Part shown: one piece after another, positions 35,539 through 45,101 of the stretch
How positions within the stretch are numbered: the first letter of the stretch is position 1
Layout of the letters: every line of letters begins with the position of its first letter
Assembly: GCA_021325275.1 (NCBI GenBank)
Contig: JAJPHL010000010.1
Coordinates: 30,666-94,665, forward strand
Length of the DNA: 64,000 bases
Source: Terriglobia bacterium
Lineage (GTDB): Bacteria; Acidobacteriota; Terriglobia; JAJPHL01
Reading direction: 5' to 3'
The notes under the pieces: generated by a model
Databases searched by the model: none
What the model saw: the letters and a program-made list of their open reading frames with translations, nothing else
Told to the model about the DNA's origin: nothing
Program-made: the position numbers and the translations under genes

Positions 35539-37764
35539 TTATTTTTTCTTCGCCGGCTTCTTCGCGGGCTTCGGAGCTTCCACCGGCTTCGGAGGCTCTT
35601 CCGGCTTCACGTTCAGCTTCATCGCGCCGGCCCTTTCCATCGCCTTGAAATAGTCCATCACGTCGGCGAGCAGCACCGGTTCGAACTCGCCGGAAATGAA
35701 GTTGCGAATTTCAAGGACGCTCTTGCCTTTCGCAAGTTCCGCGTTCAACTCGCTCATCTGATGTCCCGGGATCTTCGCGGCTGCCGCGGCCAGTTCAGGA
35801 TTCGGCGCGCCGCCGCGACCACCGCGACCGCCCCCGCCGCCTCCGCCACCGCCTGCTCCGCCGCGACCACCCGCGCCGCCCACGCGTTCGGGATACGTGC
35901 GCGCCGCTTCTTTCTCAAGCGCTGAAGCTTCCGGCATTTTGTCGCCGGGCTCGCCCATCATCGCGGCTTTCTGCTTGAAGACCAGCATCACTTCGTTGTG
36001 CAGCGCCGCGGCACGCCCGTCGATCGACGCCGCGAGGATTTCCAGTTGCTTCTTCGCCGCCTCCTGATCCTTGAAGAGCACCGACGCCGTGCGGATCACG
36101 TCCTTCTCGACGCCCGCTTGATGATTGACGGCGTTGTGCGCGTCGCGGTGACCGGCGTCGAACGCCGCCGCGTCCGTCGCATCGGTCATGTAGCCGAGAC
36201 CCTTGCGCAGCGATTGCCCCATGCGCTCAGCGCCGCGCGCGAGAATCTCGGCGGTCACGCGTTCGGCCATCGCGTCGTCGGCGGTGGCGAGAATTGTCAT
36301 GTCCGCCGTCGCGACGACCGCGGCGCGCTTGAATTGCGTGGGATCGAGCTTGTCCGGCGTGTCGCCCGAGGAGTGATACCACGGATCGGGCCACGTCGAG
36401 TAGATCACCGCGGGAATTCCGTGCTGCATGTACGTGGCGTGATCGGACGATCCGTAATATTTCTCCACGAGGAAGTAAAACGGGTCGCGGCTGCCGTTGG
36501 GCGAAATCACCGGCAGCGTGAAACGATAGCCATTGGCGCGATACCGCAGGCGCTCGCGATTCAGATTGCCGATGAACTCGAGCGTGCTTTGCGCGATGTC
36601 GTTCAGGAAACTCGGAAAACTGTCGGGCGTGCGGTGGAGCGTCCAAAAACTTCCGCCTTTCGCGAGCCCCAGGCCTTCCATGTCGAAATTCAGGTCGGCG
36701 ATCAAGCGTTTTTCGTGATCCTTGTGCTTGTTGAGCCACGCGTTCGTGCCGCTTATCTCCGGGACCCATAGAAAATGGATCGTGCGCTTCGGCTTCGGCA
36801 GCAATCCTTGCTGCACCAAACGAATGTACGCGCGCCCCACTTCGAGCGTCAGCGCGCAGCCGGAATTATCGTCGTTGGCGCCTTGTTTGATGTAACCCTC
36901 GTATAAGTGACCCGAGACGACCACCTCTTGATCGCTCGATCCATCGCCGGGAATTGTGGCGTGGACCACTTCCATCTCGCCGGGGAATGTTTCCGCCTTC
37001 ACAATCGACCGCAGCGTGATTTTTTCGCCGCGACTCAAGCGGGCGGCCAACTCGCGTCCCACGCGCGGCGACACTTCCCAGCCGAATCCCGGCTTCGGAT
37101 TGGCGTTAGCCATGTTCATGGGCGGGCTCGGTAGAATGCTCGACCACACACCGATATCGGAGTATCCCTCGGGATACATCACGCTGTAACTCATCACGCC
37201 GACGGCGCCGCGTTGGAAAACGGCTTGGATTTGCAGCGCGCTGCCGCTGGCGGAGCCAAGCACGATTTTGCCTTTGACATCTTTGCCGTTGTAATCGTCA
37301 GGGCGCATACCGTTGCCCACGTCAATCAGCTCGGCGGTCACGTCGCCCGACTCGCTGTTGTTCATCAGCGAAATGTGGACGTCGTGGATGTCGTAAATCT
37401 TGGAAAGATTCGGCTTCACTTCCCACAGTTCGCCTTGAAACGCCTGCCAATCGCGCCCGCCCGACTCGAACGATTCGGTTTCCACGTTCGAATAGCCGTA
37501 CTCGCGGGCGAACCGCATCATCACTTCGCTTTCGCGGAAGTGTCGCGCGCCTTCGCCATACTCCTCGCGATCGCGGACGCGCGGGTAGGGCACCAGCTCC
37601 AGGACGTGGTGCATCGCGCGATCGCCGGACGCTTCGTTGATGATGGCGCGCATTTGGTCCCATGTGAGCAGAGTGCGGTCCTCGCGCTCCTGTGCGAAGG
37701 CCAAGACTGCCGCGAGCATCGGCAAAACGCAGAGTAATCGTTTGAGTGGGGTGGTTCTGATCAT
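35539..37764 (-). CDS. Secreted M28-family zinc metallopeptidase
   Basis: A 741-residue exported peptidase. A signal peptide (about 1-24, ending LAFAQE) is followed by a region with a PA-like insert (about 160-240, VKGKIVLGSASG). The M28 catalytic core follows: SGHLYEGY, GANDDNSGCALTLE (bridging Asp), PEISGTN (Glu), LNFDMEGLG (Asp), and HATYMQHGIPAVIYS followed by the DPWYHSSGDTPDKLD segment. The C-terminal quarter contains a Gly/Arg tract (about 633-655) and ends with a Lys/Pro-rich tail (PKPAKKPAKKK). Probably an aminopeptidase acting outside the cytoplasm. The ATG at 37764 gives a clean signal peptide; an upstream GTG at 37782 is less likely. Confidence 0.9.
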   Translation of the reverse strand: MIRTTPLKRLLCVLPMLAAVLAFAQEREDRTLLTWDQMRAIINEASGDRAMHHVLELVPYPRVRDREEYGEGARHFRESEVMMRFAREYGYSNVETESFESGGRDWQAFQGELWEVKPNLSKIYDIHDVHISLMNNSESGDVTAELIDVGNGMRPDDYNGKDVKGKIVLGSASGSALQIQAVFQRGAVGVMSYSVMYPEGYSDIGVWSSILPSPPMNMANANPKPGFGWEVSPRVGRELAARLSRGEKITLRSIVKAETFPGEMEVVHATIPGDGSSDQEVVVSGHLYEGYIKQGANDDNSGCALTLEVGRAYIRLVQQGLLPKPKRTIHFLWVPEISGTNAWLNKHKDHEKRLIADLNFDMEGLGLAKGGSFWTLHRTPDSFPSFLNDIAQSTLEFIGNLNRERLRYRANGYRFTLPVISPNGSRDPFYFLVEKYYGSSDHATYMQHGIPAVIYSTWPDPWYHSSGDTPDKLDPTQFKRAAVVATADMTILATADDAMAERVTAEILARGAERMGQSLRKGLGYMTDATDAAAFDAGHRDAHNAVNHQAGVEKDVIRTASVLFKDQEAAKKQLEILAASIDGRAAALHNEVMLVFKQKAAMMGEPGDKMPEASALEKEAARTYPERVGGAGGRGGAGGGGGGGGGRGGRGGAPNPELAAAAAKIPGHQMSELNAELAKGKSVLEIRNFISGEFEPVLLADVMDYFKAMERAGAMKLNVKPEEPPKPVEAPKPAKKPAKKK

Positions 37765-37983
37765 AGGCGCATATTCAACCACAATGTAGCCGCGAAGACA
37801 AATGCCGTATTCGGAAAAGGATTGACCGCGTCATTCAGCAGTTTTACAGGTAGCGGATGATCGAAAGATTTGTTTCCGACAAACCGTTTTCCATTTACAT
37901 TGGAACGCAGATCGTTCGCACGACCGCATTTCACAGGTCCTACCAGTTGTAGTTGGGTACGAGGGGCGCAAGGAACGAAAAAC

Positions 37984-38733
37984 GTGAGCCGACAGGATAC
38001 CGGTGCGTATTCGCGCGTAGCCGCTTCGCTTGGAGGCGTTGGCCTCCTCACGTTCCTTTTCGTCAGTGTGATTCCCGCCAATACCACAACGATCGCTTTG
38101 GCGTACATGCTGCTGGTGTTGTGCATTTCCGCGGTTTGGTCGCGCGTGGAAGCTTTGACGGTCGCGTTCGCCGCGGGATTGGCGCTGGACTATTACTTTC
38201 TTCCTCCCATGGGATTCCGGATCGCCGCGCCCAGCGATATTGTGGCGCTGATCTTCTTTGTCGTTTGTGCGCTCATTGCCAGCCACTTGTCGCTCACCGC
38301 CCGGGAACGCGCCGCGGAAGCGAACTTGCGCCAAGACGAAATGGCCCGGCTCTACGCATTGGGCCGCGCGTTGATGCTGTCCATCGATGAGAGCGAGCCG
38401 GGCGGCGGCGTGACGTCGCAAATCATGCAGCTCTTCGGCTTTCCCGGCGTAGCGCTGTATGAGCGCGCGGGAAACCGCATCTATCGCGACGGCAACACGG
38501 CCGTGCCGATCGCCGACGATCTATTGCGCTCGGGCGTGGTGAATACGCCGCCGGCCGGCTGCGTGGTTCTCGCGCTGGCGCATGAGGGAATGTCGCTGGG
38601 CACGCTCGCCATCCTCGACAAGGGAACGTCGCCGATTACGCTGCACGCCATCTCGAACCTGGCGGCGGCAGCGTTATTCCGCGCGCAGCGCCTGCGAACG
38701 GCCCGCACGCAACCGAGCCCGCAGGCAACCTAA
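37984..38733 (+). CDS. KdpD-like membrane sensor fragment (DUF4118 plus GAF), no kinase
   Basis: A 249-residue protein starting at GTG 37984 (VSRQDTGAYSRVAAS; AAGGAA eight bases upstream). Residues 15-105 contain the compact four-helix DUF4118 membrane module of KdpD, including DYYFLPPMGFRIAAPSD. A GAF-like domain (about 140-245) follows. The histidine-kinase domains are missing altogether, and the gene ends cleanly with a stop. It is a paralogue of the first half of the following gene, 35 bases away (compare DYYFLPPMGF with NYFFLPPVGT). It probably forms part of the potassium-sensing complex, perhaps by dimerising with the full kinase. In-frame codons upstream to 37870 are non-conserved and rejected. 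Confidence 0.8.
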   Translation: MSRQDTGAYSRVAASLGGVGLLTFLFVSVIPANTTTIALAYMLLVLCISAVWSRVEALTVAFAAGLALDYYFLPPMGFRIAAPSDIVALIFFVVCALIASHLSLTARERAAEANLRQDEMARLYALGRALMLSIDESEPGGGVTSQIMQLFGFPGVALYERAGNRIYRDGNTAVPIADDLLRSGVVNTPPAGCVVLALAHEGMSLGTLAILDKGTSPITLHAISNLAAAALFRAQRLRTARTQPSPQAT

Positions 38734-38768
38734 CGTACTCCCCCCGAAAACCCTGATAGGATTCTGGC

Positions 38769-40247
38769 GTGAACGGCGCAAAGCTCCAGGTGGGTGCGGT
38801 CGCCATGCGCATGGCCGGCGCGCTGGGGATCATCTTTCTCCTCACCTTTCTTTTCTTCCGTGTGATTTCGGTCAACGCCACGACGGTGGCGCTTTCCTTT
38901 CTCTTAGCCATTCTCGGCATCGGCGCGATGTGGGGACTTTGGGAAGCGATCCTGGCGTCGGTCACTGGGATGCTGGCGTTCAATTATTTCTTCCTGCCGC
39001 CCGTCGGGACGTTCACCGTGGCCGATCCGCAGAATTGGGTTGCGCTGTTTGCGTTTCTCTGCACGGCGGGCGCGGCGAGTCATCTCTCTTCGAACGCGCG
39101 CGGACGCGCCCTTGAAGCCGAGCGCCGCCGCCGTGAGATGGAACGCCTCTACGCCGTGAGTCGCGCGTTCATGCTACAAGGCGGCGACACCGGATTTCCC
39201 GCGGCGGGTGACGGGATCGCCAGCCAAATGCCGTACCACATCGCGCAAGCGTTTGGATTGCCGGCCGTGGCGCTCTACGAGCGTTCCAGCGACAAAGTTT
39301 TTCGCGCCGGTCACGAAGAACTGCCTGCCGCCGACCACAAACTGCGCGACGCCGCATTGCAAGGCACCGAGTGGGCCGATCCGCACACCGGCGTGCGCGT
39401 GATTCCCGTGTCCTTGGGCGGGATGCCGCTCGCCAGCATTGCCGTGCCCGCCGGCTGGATCTCCGACGTCGCGTTGCACGCCGTCGGGAACTTGGCGGCG
39501 ATCGTGTTGGAACGTTCACGCACCCAGGAACTGGCGATTCACGCCGAAGCCGTGCGCCACAATGCGCAACTGAAGTCCACGCTGCTCGACGCGTTGGCGC
39601 ACGAGTTCAAGACGCCGCTCACGTCGATCAAAGCGGCGGTGTCCACGGTGTTAGAGGAAGGCGGCGCGCCGTCGAAGGAACTGCTGGCAATTGTGGAGCA
39701 GGAAACCGACCGCTTGACGGCGCTGGTGACCGAAGCGATCCAGATGGCGCGCATCGAGGCAGGGAACATCCGCTTGGAACAGCACCCCATGCGGCCTACC
39801 GACTTGATCCGCACGGCGCTCGAGGGGATGGGCGCGGCGTTGGCCGATCGCGAGATCATCGTGCAAGCCGACGCCGCGTTGCCGTGCGTCCTGGCCGACG
39901 GCGAAATGATCCGCTTGGTGATTCGCCAACTCGTCGGCAATTCGCTGAAGTTCGCGGCGCCCGATTCGCCGGTGACGATTCGCGCGCGGCTTTTTGAAGG
40001 CGCGGTGACCTTCAGCGTGGCGGATAAAGGTCCCGGGATTCCGGAAAACGAACAAACGCGCATCTTCGAGAAGTTCTATCGCATCAAAGAGCGTGCGGCG
40101 ATTGTGCCGGGCAGCGGCCTCGGATTGCCGATCGCGCGGGAGATTGTGGAAGCGCACGGCGGCCGGATCTGGGTGCGCAGCCATCCGGGCGAAGGCTCGG
40201 AGTTTTGTTTTACGCTGCCGACGAAAGAGAAAGAGTCAGAGAAATGA
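38769..40247 (+). CDS. kdpD: KdpD C-terminal part: membrane sensor histidine kinase
   Basis: A 492-residue sensor kinase that matches only the second half of KdpD. Four membrane helices lie at about 13-105 (DUF4118, NYFFLPPVG at 72-80). A GAF-like domain covers about 140-250. The dimerisation domain has the phospho-acceptor His278 (LAHEFKTPLTS), and the ATPase domain has DKGPGIPE, FEKFYR and GSGLGLPIA. The N-terminal KdpD/USP region of canonical KdpD is missing and is encoded as a separate gene at 46191. GTG start with AGGA seven bases upstream. The stop overlaps the kdpE start. It should phosphorylate KdpE in response to potassium limitation or osmotic stress. Confidence 0.92.
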   Translation: MNGAKLQVGAVAMRMAGALGIIFLLTFLFFRVISVNATTVALSFLLAILGIGAMWGLWEAILASVTGMLAFNYFFLPPVGTFTVADPQNWVALFAFLCTAGAASHLSSNARGRALEAERRRREMERLYAVSRAFMLQGGDTGFPAAGDGIASQMPYHIAQAFGLPAVALYERSSDKVFRAGHEELPAADHKLRDAALQGTEWADPHTGVRVIPVSLGGMPLASIAVPAGWISDVALHAVGNLAAIVLERSRTQELAIHAEAVRHNAQLKSTLLDALAHEFKTPLTSIKAAVSTVLEEGGAPSKELLAIVEQETDRLTALVTEAIQMARIEAGNIRLEQHPMRPTDLIRTALEGMGAALADREIIVQADAALPCVLADGEMIRLVIRQLVGNSLKFAAPDSPVTIRARLFEGAVTFSVADKGPGIPENEQTRIFEKFYRIKERAAIVPGSGLGLPIAREIVEAHGGRIWVRSHPGEGSEFCFTLPTKEKESEK

Positions 40248-40933
40248 GCGCCGGAAAAATCCTAGTAGTCGACGACGATCCTCAGATTCGCCGCGTGATG
40301 CGCGTGCGCCTCACGGGACTCGGGTACGAAATCACCGAAGCGCGCTCCGGCGAGCAATCGCTCGAGGCCTTTCGGGAGTTTCTTCCGGACCTGGTGCTGC
40401 TCGATTTGAACATGCCGGGCATGGGCGGTTTGGAAGCGTGCCGGCAAATCCGCGAAGGGTCGGAAGTGCCGATCATCATTCTGACGGTCTCCAACACCGA
40501 GGAAGAAAAAGTGGAAGCGCTCGACGCCGGCGCCGACGACTACGTGACGAAACCGTTCGGCATGAACGAACTTTTGGCGCGCATCCGCGCCGCGCTGCGC
40601 CGCTCGCCAACGGGTCCCGGCGCGGGGCCGCAGCATTTGAAGTCGGGCGAACTGGAAATCGATTTTGAGACGCGCAAAATTCGCGCCGGCCGCCGCAACG
40701 TCCGCTTGACGCCGAAGGAATTTGATTTACTGCGTTACCTTGTGGCCCAACGCGGCAAGCCCGTGCCGCATCGCGAGCTGCTGCAAGTCGTGTGGGGTCC
40801 CGACTACGGCGACCAAACGGAGTACCTGCGCGTCTTCATTACGCATTTGCGGCGAAAGCTGGAGCCGAATCCCTCGAAGCCGCGATACATTCTCACCGAG
40901 CCGTGGGTGGGATATCGCTTCGCAGGCGAATAG
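40244..40933 (+). CDS. kdpE: KdpE-type response regulator (OmpR family)
   Basis: A 229-residue regulator: receiver domain 4-120 with DDD at 10-12, phospho-acceptor Asp54 (VLLDLNMPG) and Lys in DYVTKPFGM. A winged-helix DNA-binding domain (about 132-229, RLTPKEFDLLRYLV, ITHLRRKLEPNP, VGYRFAGE) completes it. I start it at the ATG at 40244, which overlaps the kinase stop as ATGA. The location between the sensor and kdpFABC indicates it activates that operon. Confidence 0.95.
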   Translation: MSAGKILVVDDDPQIRRVMRVRLTGLGYEITEARSGEQSLEAFREFLPDLVLLDLNMPGMGGLEACRQIREGSEVPIIILTVSNTEEEKVEALDAGADDYVTKPFGMNELLARIRAALRRSPTGPGAGPQHLKSGELEIDFETRKIRAGRRNVRLTPKEFDLLRYLVAQRGKPVPHRELLQVVWGPDYGDQTEYLRVFITHLRRKLEPNPSKPRYILTEPWVGYRFAGE

Positions 40934-41041
40934 GAAGGCGCGCCCGCGAAAATTTTTCCTTTTTGTTAACGACTTCTTAGCGCCCGAAATCTTACAGTGT
41001 CCTTGCGGTATGATTAGGTAGTCGAAAACGGCGAGGCTCGC
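40934..41041 (+). promoter_or_regulatory. Leader/promoter region of the kdp structural genes
   Basis: A 108-base gap with a conspicuous T-rich block (40951-40980, AATTTTTCCTTTTTGTTAAC), reminiscent of the T-rich KdpE site before E. coli kdpFABC, and a TATGAT box at 41009-41014. No matching -35 hexamer is clear. Assignment as a KdpE target is by position only. Confidence 0.35.
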
Positions 41042-41125
41042 ATGCTGGACATCGTCTTCATTGCACTAGCGCTCTTGTTCTTCCTGGCCAGCTTTGCCTT
41101 CGCGCGCGCTTGCGAACGTTTGTAG
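41042..41125 (+). CDS. 27-residue membrane peptide ahead of kdpF
   Basis: A tiny gene, too short for usual gene finders: ATG at 41042, stop at 41123-41125. The peptide begins MLDIVFIALALLFFLASFAF and ends ARACERL. It is a single hydrophobic helix with a charged tail closing in CERL. Similar short peptides with a C-E/D-R-L end occur ahead of kdpF in other bacteria as far as I recall. It may be a small subunit or assembly factor of the Kdp pump. It lies 14 bases upstream of kdpF. Not the same as KdpF, which follows. Confidence 0.6.
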   Translation: MLDIVFIALALLFFLASFAFARACERL

Positions 41126-41139
41126 GGACTTGGGGACTT

Positions 41140-41223
41140 ATGATGACGATTCTTGCCGCCGCAGCGGCATTGGTTTTGGCCGCGTATTTATTCTACGCGT
41201 TGCTGCGACCGGAGCGCTTCTGA
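41140..41223 (+). CDS. kdpF: KdpF, small stabilising subunit of the K+-ATPase
   Basis: A 27-residue single-helix peptide with the usual features of KdpF: a start Met-Met-Thr, a hydrophobic stretch ILAAAAALVLAAYLFYALL, and the ending RPERF. It lies in the lipid-facing groove of KdpA and stabilises the complex in the inner membrane. Its stop codon overlaps the kdpA start (TGATG), giving translational coupling. Confidence 0.8.
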   Translation: MMTILAAAAALVLAAYLFYALLRPERF

Positions 41224-42977
41224 TGCTCTCGTACGGTTTGTTTCAACTGCTGGCTTTTTTTCTGATCATCCTGCTCCTGACGAAACCGCTCGGTGCATTC
41301 ATGGCCCGCGTTTTCGAGGGCCGGCGCACATTTCTTCATCCCGTGATGCGGCCGCTCGAGAAACTGATCTACACGCTGGCCGGCATTTCTCCCAGCAAGG
41401 AACAGCGCTGGACCCAATACGCAGCGTCCCTCTTGGCATTTAGCGCCGTGAGTCTCGTGATCACCTACGTCATCGCGAGATTTCAAGGTCTGCTGCCATG
41501 GAATCCCGCGCAGATCGGCGGAATGTCGCCGGATCTCGCGTTCAACACCGCGGTCAGTTTCACCACCAACACAAATTGGCAATCCTACGTCCCGGAGACG
41601 GCGGCGAGCTACTTCACGCAGATGCTGGCGCTTGCGACGCATAACTTTTTCTCCGCCGCCGCGGGCATCGCGGTAGCTGTCGCCCTGGTCCGCGGATTCG
41701 CGCGATTTTCAACCGACAAAGTCGGCAACTTCTGGGTCGATCTGACGCGTGCCACGCTCTACGTGTTGCTGCCGCTTTCGATTTTGCTCGCGCTGGTGTT
41801 CGCAGGACAGGGCGTGATCCAGAACTTTTCGCCGTACACCAAAGTATCGACTTTGGAAGGTGCGCCGCAAACCATCGCACAAGGGCCGATCGCATCACAG
41901 GAAGCGATCAAGATGCTCGGGACAAATGGAGGCGGCTTTACAAATGCCAATTCCGCGCATCCCTACGAGAATCCCACGCCGCTTGCGAATTTCCTTCAGA
42001 TGCTGGCGATCTTCTTGATCCCCGCTGCGCTCACCTACACGTTCGGCGTGATGGTGGGCAACACGCGCCAAGGTTGGACGCTGTTCGCCACGATGAGCTT
42101 GCTGTTTTTCGCGGCGGTGACGGCCGCGTGGGCCGCCGAGCAGTATGGAAATCCCGCGTTCGCGCGCGCCGGTATCGAGTCGCGCATGACGGCGACGCAA
42201 TCCGGCGGCAACATGGAGGGTAAGGAAACGCGCTTCGGCGTCGCGGCCTCCACGCTGTTCGCGACGGTAACCACCGACGCCAGTTGCGGCGCGGTGAACT
42301 CGTCGCACGATAGCTACACGCCGCTCGGCGGTCTCGTGCCGCTCGTGAATATACAGTTGGGTGAAGTGGTATTCGGCGGCGTCGGCGCGGGACTCTACGG
42401 AATGCTCGAGTACGCGATCCTCGCCGTCTTCATTGCGGGTCTCATGGTTGGCCGCACACCGGAATATCTCGGCAAGAAGATCGAGCAAAAAGAAGTGAAG
42501 ATGGTGATGCTGGCGGTACTGGTAGTCGCTGCGAGCATTCTGCTGCCCTCGGGCACAGCGGCGGTGATCAAGTTTGCCAAGGGAAGCTGGATCCATCCGC
42601 CTGGCGCGGCCATCGAGGCGCTTGGCAATCCCGGGCCGCATGGCTTGACCGAATTGCTCTACGCGTACACCAGCGCGTCGGGAAACAACGGCAGCGCGTT
42701 TGGCGGCATCAGCGCGAACTCGCCGTGGTTCAACATCACCACGGGACTCGCGATGTTGTGCGGACGCTTCCTGATGATCATTCCGCTGCTGGCGGTGGCC
42801 GGCAGTCTCGCGCAGAAGAAAAAGATTCCCGTTTCCGCCGGGACGCTGCCCACCGACGGTCCGCTCTTCGTGGTTTTGTTGGCGGGCGTCGTGGTGATTG
42901 TCGGGGCGTTGACATTTTTCCCCGCGCTGGCGCTCGGGCCGATTGTGGAGCATTTTCAAATGCTGGGAGGAATGTAG
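41223..42977 (+). CDS. kdpA: KdpA, potassium-binding channel subunit of the K+-ATPase
   Basis: A 584-residue polytopic protein of the SKT superfamily that selects and binds K+ at the periplasmic side and feeds it towards KdpB. It shows about ten membrane helices and the four pore-loop repeats, including NTAVSFTTNTNWQSY, LGTNGGGFTNANSAHPYENP (second filter, GGGF), ATVTTDASCGAVN and SANSPWFNITTGLAMLCGR. The true start is the ATG at 41223 overlapping the kdpF stop. Upstream in-frame codons belong to the small peptides. Followed after three bases by kdpB. Confidence 0.96.
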   Translation: MLSYGLFQLLAFFLIILLLTKPLGAFMARVFEGRRTFLHPVMRPLEKLIYTLAGISPSKEQRWTQYAASLLAFSAVSLVITYVIARFQGLLPWNPAQIGGMSPDLAFNTAVSFTTNTNWQSYVPETAASYFTQMLALATHNFFSAAAGIAVAVALVRGFARFSTDKVGNFWVDLTRATLYVLLPLSILLALVFAGQGVIQNFSPYTKVSTLEGAPQTIAQGPIASQEAIKMLGTNGGGFTNANSAHPYENPTPLANFLQMLAIFLIPAALTYTFGVMVGNTRQGWTLFATMSLLFFAAVTAAWAAEQYGNPAFARAGIESRMTATQSGGNMEGKETRFGVAASTLFATVTTDASCGAVNSSHDSYTPLGGLVPLVNIQLGEVVFGGVGAGLYGMLEYAILAVFIAGLMVGRTPEYLGKKIEQKEVKMVMLAVLVVAASILLPSGTAAVIKFAKGSWIHPPGAAIEALGNPGPHGLTELLYAYTSASGNNGSAFGGISANSPWFNITTGLAMLCGRFLMIIPLLAVAGSLAQKKKIPVSAGTLPTDGPLFVVLLAGVVVIVGALTFFPALALGPIVEHFQMLGGM

Positions 42978-42980
42978 GCG

Positions 42981-45095
42981 ATGTCGATGACCACTGCGCC
43001 GCAAGAATCGAACGAAGCCGCGGTGATCTCGGTGCTGCCCTCGCGGCGGCGCCGCTCGCGTCCGCTGTTCGATCCGCCCATCGTACGTCGCGCGATCAGC
43101 GATTCCTTCGTGAAGCTGAATCCGCGCACGATGGCCAAGAATCCCGTGATGTTCGTAGTGGAAGTGGGCGCCGCGCTCACCACCATCGCCACCTTGCGCG
43201 ACTTGTTCCGCGGCGGGGAACCGCTCAGCTTCGGTTTTCAGATCACGCTGTGGCTGTGGTTCACCGTGCTGTTCGCGAATTTCGCCGAAGCGATGGCCGA
43301 AGGCCGCGGCAAGGCGCAAGCCGACACCCTGCGCAAGACGCGCACCGAAACGTACGCCAAGCTTTGTTCCGCCACCGGCGTGCAGACGATCCCGGCGACG
43401 CAGTTGCGGGCGGGCGATTTGGTGGTTTGCGAACCCAACGACATCATCCCGGGCGACGGCGAAGTAATCGAGGGCATCGCCAGCGTCGACGAATCCGCGA
43501 TCACCGGAGAGAGCGCGCCGGTGATTCGCGAGTCGGGCGGCGACCGCAGTGCCGTGACCGGCGGCACCAAAGTACTTTCCGATTTCATCAAGATTCGCAT
43601 CACTTCGAATCCCGGCGAAACGTTTCTTGATCGCATGATCGCCCTGGTGGAAGGCGCGCAGCGTTCCAAGACACCCAACGAAATCGCGTTGAACATTTTG
43701 ATCGCTGGATTGACGCTGGTGTTCCTGTTTGCGGTGGTCACGCTCGATCCGTTCGCGCGTTACAGCGTGGCGGCGACGGGCGCGGGCCGCGTTCCCAGCA
43801 TCACCGTGCTGATCTCGCTGTTGGTTTGCTTGATTCCCACCACCATCGGTGGATTGCTTTCCGCCATTGGCATCGCCGGAATGGATCGCGTGATGCAACA
43901 CAACGTGCTGGCGATGAGCGGAAAGGCCGTGGAAGCGGCCGGCGACGTGAACACGCTCCTGCTCGACAAGACCGGCACGATCACGCTGGGCAATCGCCAA
44001 GCCGTGGAGTTCATTCCAGTCGACGGCGTGACGAACGAGGAACTGGCGGAAGCGGCGCAACTCGCGAGTCTCGCGGACGAAACGCCGGAGGGCCGCTCGA
44101 TTGTGGTGCTGGCGAAAGATCGCTACGAGCTGCGCGGACGCGATCTTTCCTCCACCGACGCGAACTTCATCGCGTTCTCCGCGCAAACGCGCATGAGCGG
44201 TGTGGACCTTGACCATCGCTCGGTGCGCAAGGGCGCCACCGAATCGATCATTACGTTCGTGGGCGAGAACGGCGGACGCGTCCCTCCGCAATTGCGCGAA
44301 ATTTCCGACAAGATCAGCCGCTCGGGCGGGACGCCGTTGGCGGTGGCGGACGGGCAAAAGGTTTTGGGCGTCGTGCACCTAAAGGACGTGGTGAAGGGCG
44401 GCATGCGCGAGCGTTTTTCGCAGCTTCGCGAAATGGGCATTCGCACGGTGATGATCACGGGCGACAATCCATTGACCGCCGCGGCGATTGCCTCGGAAGC
44501 CGGCGTCGACGATTTCCTTTCGCAGGCCACGCCGAAAGACAAAATGGATTTGATCAAAAAGGAGCAGGCCGGCGGACGCCTGGTTGCGATGACCGGCGAC
44601 GGCACCAACGACGCGCCCGCTCTCGCGCAAGCCGACGTTGGCGTGGCGATGAACAGCGGCACGATGGCCGCGAAGGAAGCCGGCAACATGGTGGATCTCG
44701 ATAGCAATCCCACCAAGCTTATCGAGATCGTGGCGATCGGCAAGCAATTGTTGATGACGCGTGGCGCGCTGACCACGTTCTCGATCGCCAACGACGTGGC
44801 GAAATACTTTGCCATCCTTCCGGCGATGTTCATGGCCACCTACCCGGCGGTGGCAACCCTCAACGTGATGCATTTGCACTCGAGTCAAAGCGCGGTCCTC
44901 GCAGCGGTCATTTTCAATGCGTTGATCATCATTGTGTTGATCCCGCTGGCGCTGCGCGGAATCGCGTATAAGCCCGTCAGCGCGGCGGCGTTGCTGCGCC
45001 GGAATTTGCTGCTTTACGGAGTGGGCGGCGTGATTGTGCCGTTCCCGTGCATTTGGGTGATCGACAGGATTCTGGCGGTTACTGGCCTGGCGTAA
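42981..45095 (+). CDS. kdpB: KdpB, P-type ATPase subunit
   Basis: A 704-residue P-type ATPase that powers K+ import. The A-domain has DESAITGES, with Ser178 at the position that is inhibited by phosphorylation in E. coli. Phospho-acceptor Asp329 is in [13 protein letters not shown]. The P-domain has [18 protein letters not shown], and the late helices [20 protein letters not shown]. The N-terminal 50 residues include an Arg-rich stretch ([10 protein letters not shown]) before the first helix. All catalytic residues are present. Confidence 0.97.
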   Translation: MSMTTAPQESNEAAVISVLPSRRRRSRPLFDPPIVRRAISDSFVKLNPRTMAKNPVMFVVEVGAALTTIATLRDLFRGGEPLSFGFQITLWLWFTVLFANFAEAMAEGRGKAQADTLRKTRTETYAKLCSATGVQTIPATQLRAGDLVVCEPNDIIPGDGEVIEGIASVDESAITGESAPVIRESGGDRSAVTGGTKVLSDFIKIRITSNPGETFLDRMIALVEGAQRSKTPNEIALNILIAGLTLVFLFAVVTLDPFARYSVAATGAGRVPSITVLISLLVCLIPTTIGGLLSAIGIAGMDRVMQHNVLAMSGKAVEAAGDVNTLLLDKTGTITLGNRQAVEFIPVDGVTNEELAEAAQLASLADETPEGRSIVVLAKDRYELRGRDLSSTDANFIAFSAQTRMSGVDLDHRSVRKGATESIITFVGENGGRVPPQLREISDKISRSGGTPLAVADGQKVLGVVHLKDVVKGGMRERFSQLREMGIRTVMITGDNPLTAAAIASEAGVDDFLSQATPKDKMDLIKKEQAGGRLVAMTGDGTNDAPALAQADVGVAMNSGTMAAKEAGNMVDLDSNPTKLIEIVAIGKQLLMTRGALTTFSIANDVAKYFAILPAMFMATYPAVATLNVMHLHSSQSAVLAAVIFNALIIIVLIPLALRGIAYKPVSAAALLRRNLLLYGVGGVIVPFPCIWVIDRILAVTGLA

Positions 45096-45101
45096 GGAAA
45101 T

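Noticed and set aside
37870..37983. Upstream start for the DUF4118-GAF gene
   Set aside because: Those 38 codons lack the membrane-protein pattern, and a GTG with a good ribosome site follows at 37984.
41895..44378. 827-codon minus-strand frame opposite kdpA and kdpB
   Set aside because: It spans two well-defined genes in antisense and is very rich in His, Arg and Gln; clearly a shadow.
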